Source of the DNA: Ashinkailepas kermadecensis
Taxonomy: Eukaryota; Arthropoda; Thecostraca; Neolepadidae
Assembly (NCBI GenBank): GCA_034440615.1
Contig: JAOTOM010004862.1
Span: 1 to 64,000 of the forward strand
Length of the DNA: 64,000 nucleotides
Reading direction: 5' to 3'
The notes beneath the pieces were generated by a model that saw nothing but the letters and a program-made list of their open reading frames with translations, did not search any database and had not been told where the DNA came from. Position numbers and translations under genes: made by a program. Each line of letters begins with the position of its first letter. Positions within the stretch are counted from its first letter, which is position 1. Shown here piece after piece: positions 55,349 through 64,000 of this stretch.

Positions 55349-58300
55349 CTACTGGCCGTCGGCCGGCTCCAGTAGGTCACGGACGGAGGCTGGCAGGTCG
55401 AACGATACCCCGGGAGTCTGCATCACAGTCGGTGCGCTGAACATCTTGCTGTAGGACGACTTGAGGAAGACCACGTAGTTCTGCAACTGTTTGGTGGTGG
55501 CTGTCGTCTGCGTCAGCTGTTTCTGCAGCTCCAACACCCGCTGTTGCAGTCGTCGTTCACTCTGTGCACAAGAGATGGCTGGTGAGGAACGCTAGGTAGC
55601 CGCCCCAGTCCAGGTTGCGCCCGCCAGCCCCCCCGCAGGAAGGCGCATCACATTTCCGGACCCACTCAATGATACCAGTTTGATACACTGAGATTAGGCC
55701 GAATGTTAGACCTGCATTTCATTGCTCGTCTTCCCTTGGTAAACAATACTGATTTTGACTCGGGTCAGAACTCGGAGGATCGGAGTCACACCGGCAGGTT
55801 TATCAGGTGTAGCTCTGGGTCTGGGTACGGCTCACACCGGCAGGTCTATCAGGTGTAGCTCTGGGTCTGGGTATGGCTCACACCGGCAGGTCTATCAGGT
55901 GTAGCTCTGGGTCTGGGTACGGCTCACACCGGCAGGTCTATCAGGTGTAGCTCTGGGTCTGGGTACGGCTCACACCGGCAGGCTCGCCAGGGGTAGCTCT
56001 GGGTCTGGGTACGGCTCACACCGGCAGGTCTATCAGGTGTAGCTCTGGGTCTGGGTACGGCTCACACCGGCAGGTCTATCAGGTGTAGCTCTGGGTCTGG
56101 GTACGGCTCACACCGGCAGGCTCGCCAGGGGTAGCTCTGGGTCTGGGTACGGCTCACACCGGGAGGTCTATCAGGTGTAGCTCTGGGTCTGGGTACGGCT
56201 CACACCGGCAGGCTCGCCAGGAGTAGCTTGCACTCGGCGTGGGGTCTGGGTACTGCTCGCACTGCCAGACTTACCAGGGGTAGCTGGGATTCGGCGTTGG
56301 GTCTGGGTGCGGCTCACCAGTGGTAGCTGAGACTCGGCGTGGGGTCTGGGTACGGCTCACACTGCCAGGCTTACCAGTGGTAGTTGGGACTCGGCGTCGG
56401 GTCTGGGTACGGCTCACACCAACAGGCTCACTCACCAGTGCCAGTCGCCCTCACCTGGGAGAGGATGTCGGCCTCCTGGCTGGCCTGCCGCAACAGTCGA
56501 CTGTCGGTGTGCTGCTTGGTAGCGCGTGCTTCCAGTTCAGCCGCGTGCATCCGCAGCTCATCGAGTCGCTCGGCCCACATGTCGGCCTCGCGACTCGCCT
56601 GGCAGCGAGTCGTGTCCAGCTCCCGGCTCAGAGCAGACACCTACCGGTCGGAGTAGTCTCAGAGCTAGAGTCCGGGGCGGCCCTTCGGCATCAGCAGCTC
56701 CAAGACTCATTCGGAACTCCAGCAACACTGACGGTACGTCTGGCACCTTCATGTCGATACAGAGCCATACCGTACCAGACACCTGCTGAAACAGCTACTC
56801 CCTGTTCATACTTCGCACGCCATTTTACGGCCAGACACAAATATGCCTTACCTGTTCCATTCTGTTCTCCAGGTGCTGTGAAGTATCGGTCAGTAGCTCA
56901 TTTGTATGGTGAAGAGCCTCTCTGTGAACGAAGGCATCAGTCGCGTCACGAGATTGATGATGTCACTGTCATTGATAGCGCATCCAGTTCCGTCACGACG
57001 ATGCCAATGGGTTTCGAACACACATTCAGTATATCATTAAAAGGTGCTAGTTCCTAACATATGGGAATGTCACATACTTCAACGTCTGTTCATGGTTGCA
57101 TAAATGATGTATGGATAATATTTATACTGGATGGAGTATAATAACGTAAATAACATTTATGATGGAAGATGACACTTGAAGTTCGTTCGGTGAGAACCTA
57201 GTGCTGCCATTCAGATTGAATCGCCACCTTCATCAGAGTTCCGCTCGGCTTGCCATGGACTTGCCCCACAAGACATTAAAATCACAACAGATGAATGGAG
57301 ACAATTGCCACATGACGTTCGTCATCATTTAGATTCACGAATTTCCTCAATATATGCCAAAGTATGCAGGTTCGGCCCAAGGCCTGTAGAAAAAAAAGAT
57401 GTTTCGAGGATTTGAAAGAATTATACATGCTGGTCTCGCGGTTAGCCTCGCAGCTAGACGCTTCTAGCTGCCGTCCTCTCAACAGTGGAGAATAACACCA
57501 GTGGTGCGGGTGGGTGCTTGGTGTACTACACCCGAGCTTCTACATGGGTGGATAGGAGGGTACTGCTCTTGTCCAAGCTTCTCTTATGTGGATGGTGGAC
57601 TCACTGCTATAAATGATCTCTGCATGTGAGGGAGCGAGTGCGGACATAAAATTCCAATATGTTTTATGTTCATCAATGCAACAATGGGCGCTGTGCATTG
57701 GGAGAATGGACCATGCATCATAAGACTACACTGGCCAGCGCCCCGGACGGAGTGCTGTAACGAGTGTCACGGAGTCGCATGCGCCACACCTGAGCTCCTC
57801 CATCATAAGACTACAGTGGCCAGCGCCCCGGACGTAGTGCCGTGACGAGTGTCACGGAGTCGCATGCGCCACACCTGAGCTCCTCCATCATAAGACTACA
57901 GTGGCCAGCGCCCCGGACGTAGTGCCGTGACGAGTGTCACGGAGTCGCATGCGCCACACCTGAGCTCCTCCATCATAAGACTACAGTGGCCAGCGCCCCG
58001 GACGTAGTGCCGTGACGAGTGTCACGGAGTCGCATGCGCCACACCTGAGCTCCTCCATCATAAGACTACAGTGGCCAGCGCCCCGGACGTAGTGCCGTGA
58101 CGAGTGTCACGGAGTCGCATGCGCCACACCTGAGCTCCTCCATCATAAGACTACAGTGGCCAGCGCCCCGGACGTAGTGCCGTGACGAGTGTCACGGAGT
58201 CGCATGCGCCACACCTGAGCTCCTCCAGTTTGCGCAGTGAGCTTGAGCCTGCATCCTGCGCGGCCGTCAGCCGCGACTGCAGATCACGCCGCTCCTCCAC

Positions 58301-61300
58301 CGAGCTGGCCAGCCGCTCCTTCAGCTTCTCCGCCAGCACGCTCTGTTGCTCCAGCTGGCAGCAATACAATAGTCGTCTGTAACGTCAGGTAAATTGTGGT
58401 GAACGTGCTGCCAGACACCCATTTTTTGCCATACACCCAGACACAGCATAGTAGCTGACGTTGGCGACAATTTGTTGTCACTCAGGCGACACATTTTATT
58501 TTCTCGAGGCCTGGCTCGCTGAGAATTGTGATACCCGGTGGCCAAGTGACGCCACCTACGGATTTCGGAGCGGGGCGAGTGGGGTGTATGTCGATTTCCA
58601 CTTAAAAGGCCATATTTTAGCTTCTTGCAACATTTGTGAATTCGACAAAATGTTCCCCATGATTTTTCTTCAGCGATCAATCTCAGCATGTACGTTGACC
58701 TGTGCTTACTTCAGGTTGGTTTGCCATGTTAACAGCTCCAGTGAATAGCTTGCACTGGAACATATGGGATGGGATGGTTTGCATGTTTTGGTCATGGCAG
58801 GTTAAATGGAACATTCCTTATCCATCACAAAGTCATGACTTGGACTCAGTAACTGTTGCAACGTATTATTCCGCTAACCAAGATAAATCACCGGAGCTAC
58901 AAGGTACAGTGCTACTAGGCACTTATGCACACGTATGGCGTATCTTGTAGAAACGGTACATGCATAATTGATCAGCTATTTGCTATCTTTTGAGTAGTCA
59001 ATAGGTCTGGATCTTTCACTGTTCCCAAATAAAGCCGAAGCCATTCTAATCCTTTCTTGAATGTGAAAGTGTAAGCATCAACCATATGGGAAAGGATGGA
59101 AAGATCGATGTAGGTACTTTGTGTCGGAGCAATGCTTGCCGATATTTTTCCAGATAAGGGCCTTCTTATGTAGTATATACTCATGGAAATACGACATCGA
59201 AGAGTGTAATTGGGATGCCGGAAAGTGGCGACACGAACGCATATGATTTACTCCTGCTTTGACATGAAATATGTTCAGATTATGAACAAACTTTGAGCCA
59301 TTATTCAGCATTTGCATATGAAACCGCACGAACAACGATGGGGAATTTTCCGAAGAGCAAAATTTGCCATATGGCAAAAGCTCATCGATCAGCGGGTCCT
59401 CCGGCCCAGCCACAGAGACAACATGAGCGTACCCTTTTGGTAGCTTCGTGCAGGTTTTTGCTCAGCAGCTTGTTCTTCTGCTGTTCGGCCAGCAGGTTAT
59501 GGAAGGCCTGCTGCAGTTTCAGCTCTGTCATGTGCAGGATCTGTGGGAACGGTTTACAGAGCGCGGCCGGCTCGGTGGCCGCTCCCGCCTGCCAGCCGGC
59601 GCCCAGACCGGCGCCCAGACCGGCGCCCAGACCGGCGCCCAGACCGGCAGTCGGGTCGGAGAGGCCAGCCGCGGCAGCACTGTTGATCAGTGGCGTCATC
59701 TGCGGCATGCCACGGCGCAGTGTCATGTCATGCGCTGTCCGCTCCTGTACTGCCGCCACAGTGCTGTGCATGTCAACTCGAGCAACGTTGGGTTCACATA
59801 TGTGTCTGCATACAGCCGTTGGGAATGTTTGTGGTACCTTAAAGGTACGCAGGGGAAATATTTTCAAGAATACTTGGACAATGAGGAAATGTGGTTGGGA
59901 ACATCGCCAGGTGACTCATTCGTAAAGTTCACACCATATAAAAATTATATGAGATAGGAAGTTTGACTCGAAACCATTCATCAAAACAAACTTCAGTTGC
60001 GTGATGGCGCGTTGGCAGGATCTGTCCGGTTTATGACATGGCGACCTTTCTGTGTACTTACGAGCTATATGATCAACATGGTCGATGCGCCCTAAAGCCC
60101 AAATAACTGTGTACTTACAAAGTTTTTGTCAAGTCATACTCGTGACTATTAATCTGAGCAAAGATTACCCTATTACGTGTTGCATGACATGACAGGAAAT
60201 ACAACTCGATAACGAAACTGTGCCATCGACTGCTGTCCGTCCGCTCTTAATACACAGAGGGAAAAATCCGATTGCTAAGCCTGCCAAGATTTCGCAACAC
60301 TGCATTCTATCTTCCATATTATCGGCGACCATGGCTGCTAGCGATATTCGGCTGTTCTGAAAATGGTTAGCTAATAAATTATTGCAGCGCATTATACAGC
60401 GGCACCAATTCTAATACCCCAAACTCGAAACCAATCCCTGTAATTACGTTGTCTGTCAATAAGTAAAATCACATGCGGCATGAGACCCCCCTTGAAACCG
60501 AAAAGCTTCACTGCTGGAGCTCCTCCCTACGCAATGCTTGGTACATAGCATAGACATAACTGTGTCTGGACCAACACGGAATCCTCGGCCGACATTTTCC
60601 ACGAGCTGGTCTGTACTTCTGAATATCCTGTACAACAGCTTTCCGCCAGTGGTGGAACTAAAGCACAACAATTAGATAAACAATTCTTGTCATTCTTTTT
60701 GGTATATTTTGAGTTCAGTTCAGTTCAAGTGCCTCCCTTCGCCTTATCCTCAGCTGATGTAGCTTCGTAAATTTACGCGTGGGATGTGGCTGCTGCAAAT
60801 TTGTTTGTTCCATGTCGATGTTGCTTCATTTCACTTGTCCACCTCCCCACCCCTGCAAAAAGATTGTCAAATAACGAAGTGAAGATTATCAAATGACGAA
60901 GTGTTGTTAGGCTGGACAGTGGCAACCTAACTACAGTTCGACACTTATCGTACGTCGACGAATTGTCGCCTATCATCTGTGGTAGGCCCATTCTCTATAG
61001 CCATAATGTAGCTATAAAGTATTGTTCAGGGTAGTTGGGCAGCTATGGTACGTGGCAGAGATGACGGGTGTCATCTGTGCCCCTCCCGCTCCCCAGCAGT
61101 AGTGTATTCAGAGTGTTGTTCAGGGTAATTGAGCAGCTACGGTACGTCGCAGAGATGACGGGTGCCATCTGTGCCCCTCCCGCTCCCTAGCAGTAGTGTA
61201 TCCAGAGTATTATGCAGGGTAGTTGGACAGCTACGGTACGTCGCAGAGATGATGGGTACCATCTGTGCCCCGATCGTCCCCTAGTTTGTGCCCCGGCCGT

Positions 61301-63510
61301 TCCCCAGCGGTAGTGCATCCAGCGAGTAGTATCCAAGGGAGGCCTGGTTATACCTGACAGAGGTAACACTGTCGGTATGATCGGAGCATGAGTTATGAGC
61401 TGTGATGTACGTACGAAGACGGAGTCCATGACGAGACTAGGGGCACCATCGGAGGGAAGACACCAGCACCTCCGTTGTTACGCACCTCTACATTGTCGCC
61501 GCGGTCTCTGCTGCATTTCAGCTCGAACAGCTCGTTCTCCAGATTACGGACCCGCGCCAGACTTTCGTCGACGGTTTGGCGCAGCTCCTGACACCGGCCC
61601 TCGTAGCCTGTGCACAGGTCAGCGGTCACAGAGCCTCGCAGCGTTACGGACCCGTGCCAGACTGTGTCGACGGTTTGGCGCAGCTCCTGACACCGGCCCT
61701 CGTAGCCTGTGTACAGGTCAGCGGTCACAGAGCCTCGCAGCGTTTATACTGGTCAGTGGTCAGTAGTCCCCGTAACCTATGCACTGGCCACTGATGATCC
61801 AGATCACACACCGGCCACTGATACTCGCACCTGCACACAGTCACCGTCTGCAGATGGATGCTGCCCAGCCAAACTGTACACCACACGCTCACGTGGTAGA
61901 TTGCCGTTATTAACTAGGAAAATCCCACCACAGTTCGATCACATGCAGAGCTACAGCTGTGCTCGGTGTCACAAGCACGCGTCGTTGCAGCTGGGTCACA
62001 TTGTACCAGTGCATACCACTGCAGCTGCAACAGTTGGTACCGGTACGTACCACTGCAGTTGCAATAGTTGGTGCCGGTACGTACCACTGCAGCTGGAACA
62101 GTTGGTACCGGTACGTACCACTGCAGCTGCAAGTTAGTACCGGTACGTACCACTGCAGCTGCAACAGTTGGTACTGGTACGCACCATTGCAGCTGCAACA
62201 GTTAGTACCGGTACGTACCATTGCAGCTGGAACAGTTAGTACCGGTGCGTACCACTGCAGCTGCAACAGTTGGTACCGGTACGTACCACTGCAGCTGCAA
62301 CAGTTTGTACCGGTATCTACCACCACCGCTGTGTCAGTTGACACCGGTACGTACCGTTGCTGATATGTCCGCCGTCAGTGGCCGGCATGAGAGGCGTACC
62401 GGGTGGATGACGGAGCCAATCGTCTGCTCGCTGTGATCCAAACAACAGCAACACATTAGATAACTCGTCAGAGGTAGCACATGTTCACTTCACGCCATGC
62501 CCAAATATTCAATTGGAAACTATCAGTAACCAGGATGCGTAGTGCAGCATGCTTGATTGCTTTGCCAGCAGCGTCTGGCACACCGTTCACGACGCCGGTA
62601 CCGAACTGGTACAGGGTTAGCACAAAACTGGTACATGGCTGGCCCACGGCTGGCAGGGACCGGTACATGGCTGACACAGGCATGGTAGAGTCCTGGTTAG
62701 AAGGCTGGTACATACAAGGCTGATGCATGGTCGGTACAGGGCTGGTACGGGGCTGGTACGGGGCTGGTACAGAGCTGGTACAGGGCTGGTGCGGCACTGA
62801 CCGGTGGCGGTGCTGAGTAACTATGACGGCGCAGTCTGTCTGGCTTCAGCTGAGGTGACCCACCCACAGCGGGGCTGTGAGGCCCTGTGGAGCGGCACCG
62901 GATCGCGGCCGGTCCGTTCAACCAGCCACCCACCTGTCAGTGCGCCGACAGCGTTGTCAGAGGCTGGACCACACAGACAAACCGGACCATACAAACGGGA
63001 CCCGACTATACAGAGGCTAGATCTGGCTGCGCAGACGGAACCTGACTATAGAGGCTGGACCGATCTACACATACGCTGGACTGAACCACACGGAGGCTGG
63101 ACCGGGTTGCACAGGCAAGGACCGGGCCACAGAGTCCCGAACGGATCACAGAGGTCTGACTGAATCACAGAGGTTGAGTCAGATCACACAGGCTGGGAGG
63201 ACTACAGGGGTTTGACTGGACCACAGAGGTTGAGTCGGATCACACAGGCTGGGAGGACTACAGAGGTTTGACTGAACCACAGGGGTTGAGTCAGATCACA
63301 CAGGCTGGGCGGACCACAGAGAACAGATCGTAACACACATATGGAGCTGTCGAACGAGACACACAACAGCCCGCGCTATATACCGCGATACATCACCTGC
63401 TCCGGTGGCTTGGTGCACGTCATTGGATGTATGGGCCTTGTTCTGTCAGGCAGATTGTGCCTAATCTGTGGTCGGCTGTGTCGGGCCTTCAACATGCTCA
63501 GCTCGCGTTC
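55349..63510 (-). CDS. ODF2: Coiled-coil centriole/flagellar protein, probably ODF2 (cenexin), 3' part
   Basis: Well supported exons in transcript order: 61607-61486, 59540-59433, 58354-58215, 56921-56852, 56640-56455, 55561-55349, ending in TAG. Weaker upstream candidates are 63510-63397 and 62430-62400; with them the phases fit throughout and the total is 984 nt. The product is almost all heptad-like coiled coil, with segments LENELFELK, LQQAFHNLLAEQQKNKLL, LAEKLKERLASSVEERRDLQ, EALHHTNELLTDTSQHLENR and RLQQRVLELQKQL. The tail QNYVVFLKSSYSKMF resembles the remembered vertebrate ODF2 end (YxxFLKSSYANVFG). ODF2/cenexin forms mother-centriole appendages and sperm outer dense fibres. About 330 residues are here; the family is about 800, so the N-terminal part lies beyond 64000. 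An alternative is another centrosomal coiled-coil protein. The gene converges on SCAI. Confidence 0.6.
55790..56440 (-). repeat. 46-bp minisatellite beside an ODF2 donor
   Basis: About 13 units of 46 bp (CTCACACCGGCAGGTCTATC and on), with variant units (GGCTCGCCAGGGG) interspersed. The array reaches within a few tens of bases of the donor at 56454 and occupies most of the last intron of the gene. Confidence 0.85.
56852..56921 (-). other. ODF2: Short ODF2 exon (70 nt)
   Basis: This exon is too short to appear as a long open frame. It was found because the exon at 58354-58215 ends in phase 2 while the exon at 56640 starts in phase 0. On the minus strand an acceptor ending CACAG precedes 56921 and a GTAAGG donor follows 56852. 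The 1+69 nt exactly repair the phase and encode EALHHTNELLTDTSQHLEN, a coiled-coil-like helix. Confidence 0.7.
57716..58225 (-). repeat. 85-bp tandem repeat, 6 copies, carrying an ODF2 donor junction
   Basis: Six nearly identical 85-bp units end inside the ODF2 exon 58354-58215. On the minus strand each unit contains GGAGGAGCTCAG|GTGTGGCG, that is the last 12 or so nt of that exon plus its donor. The high identity of the units implies recent expansion or homogenisation. Confidence 0.9.
59590..59652 (-). repeat. 12-bp repeat, (GAGL)n if translated
   Basis: Four to five copies of GGCGCCCAGACC lie just upstream, on the minus strand, of the ODF2 exon 59540-59433. The frame stays open from about 59867 through the exon, but a strong acceptor (TTCCCACAG) sits at 59541, so I treat the repeat as intronic. 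Confidence 0.7.
60062..60106 (+). mobile_element. Truncated SINE tail with 12-bp TSD
   Basis: The 45-bp insert has GGTCGATGCGCCCTAAAGCC and CAAATAA, flanked by CTGTGTACTTAC at 60050-60061 and 60107-60118. Confidence 0.8.
61018..61320. repeat. About 94-bp tandem repeat, 3 copies
   Basis: Copies begin near 61018, 61113 and 61206 with TTCAGGGTARTTGRGCAGCT and share the CAGAGATGAYGGGT block. They lie in an ODF2 intron. Confidence 0.8.
61553..61750 (-). repeat. 99-bp tandem duplication across an ODF2 acceptor
   Basis: Two copies at a 99-bp offset each contain an acceptor (TGTGCACAG or TGTACACAG) and the exon start encoding YEGRCQELRQTVD. The frame is open through both copies, so use of the upstream acceptor would add exactly 33 codons to the exon 61607-61486. 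Confidence 0.85.
62020..62350. repeat. 34-bp minisatellite with an internal palindrome
   Basis: Nine to ten units of GCAGCTGCAACAGTTGGTAC followed by CGGTACGTACCACT. The core GGTACCGGTACGTACC is nearly self-complementary. The array stops about 50 bp from the candidate exon 62430-62400. Confidence 0.85.
62600..62800. repeat. Short-period repeat of GGCTGGTAC
   Basis: An irregular 10-16-bp periodicity of GGTACRGGGCTGGTAC-like units. Confidence 0.6.
62960..63320. repeat. Diverged 56-bp tandem repeat
   Basis: The clearest units, near 63165-63320, share GGTTGAGTCRGATCACACAG and a TTTGACTGRACCACAG block. Looser copies of the GGACCACAC/GGCTGGAC theme start near 62960. Confidence 0.65.
63397..63510 (-). 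other. Candidate upstream ODF2 exon (114 nt)
   Basis: On the minus strand an acceptor ending CCGACAG precedes 63510 and a GAGCAG|GTGATG donor follows 63397. The frame is open and phase 0 at both ends, starting ERELSMLKARHS. A 31-nt candidate at 62430-62400 (acceptor ATCACAG, donor GTACGC) would convert phase 0 to the phase 1 needed by the exon at 61607. Neither is supported by a recognised motif. Confidence 0.35.
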
Positions 63511-64000
63511 CTGTCGGAGTAGAAATGTAAGTAAGATCGTAAATGGTCACACTAACATTGGAATGTACCCGAATGACACATTGCTGTTGAGATGTTCATG
63601 TTGTTTAACGATAATCGTTTCATCAGTTTGTTTTTTTGCCATCCTTGGTTCGAAGATGACCCACGTGATGTATCCATCTGCCCATAGAAAGACCGCTTAT
63701 TTCGCAACAAAAAGCTCTTACATTGACACAATGACTACCACCTCTTACAAGACAAACGATAGATTTTCCGTACGGAGCATAAAGTGAGCATGTTTGGTGG
63801 TAGAACCAATGGATAATTACTCGTCAAGATCCAGGGGTGGAACGTCGAAGAAAATATTGGGACATTCCAGCAACGATAACGCCAATGACAGACGACTTCG
63901 GGTCAGGAAAGGTAACACACGCTCGGAAAACAACTGAAGCGCTCGTCTGACGGACAACAAACAAATAACACGATACAGTGATCAGACACTGATCAGACAC

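Noticed and set aside
56320..57057. 245-codon plus-strand frame
   Set aside because: Shadow of the 46-bp minisatellite and of ODF2 exons on the opposite strand.
41000..63500. CRISPR array
   Set aside because: The repeats are head-to-tail minisatellites without unique spacers, inside spliced eukaryotic genes.

Overview
This is a eukaryotic, intron-rich and repeat-rich window, most likely from an arthropod and possibly a crustacean. The evidence is spliced host genes with good GT-AG junctions, many fragmented retroelements and DNA transposons, tRNA-derived SINEs, and a (TTAGG)n-type array, which is the arthropod telomere motif, at 46994-47108. I cannot name the species. Most of the long open frames in the window lie in low-complexity or tandem repeats and are not genes.

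Layout. 1-31100 is intergenic and packed with mobile elements. It holds CR1/jockey-type LINE fragments (4155-4640, 6300-8045, 8230-9130, 17050-17225), an ISXO2-like transposase exon (10994-11259), two large fold-back Penelope-like structures (11985-12961, 17391-18891), tRNA-headed SINEs, several unclassified repeat families, and a complete but decayed 4.1-kb hAT-type transposon (26946-31060) with 8-bp target duplications and a transposase carrying three frameshifts and a stop.

33571-49919 (+) holds a complete SCAI gene: 14 coding exons that join without a phase error into 563 codons plus stop. 55349-63510 (-) holds the 3' part of a coiled-coil gene, probably ODF2/cenexin, in 6 well supported exons plus 2 candidates; its 5' end lies beyond the window. 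The two genes converge, with 5.4 kb between their stop codons. Human SCAI and ODF2 both lie on 9q33-q34, so the pairing may be an old linkage.

The most unusual feature is in these two genes. Their introns are filled with minisatellites, and at least four of the arrays are built from copies of an exon-intron junction: the SCAI exon 10 donor (37 bp, about 16 copies), the SCAI exon 12 acceptor (51 bp, about 7 copies, in frame with the exon), an ODF2 donor (85 bp, 6 copies), and an ODF2 acceptor (99 bp, 2 copies, in frame). Several others begin or end within a few tens of bases of a splice site. A second theme is a SINE system in which two different tRNA-like heads share one body, together with many very short 3'-tail insertions flanked by clear target-site duplications.

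All coordinates were read by eye from the sequence. Family names rest on remembered conserved motifs, not on a search.
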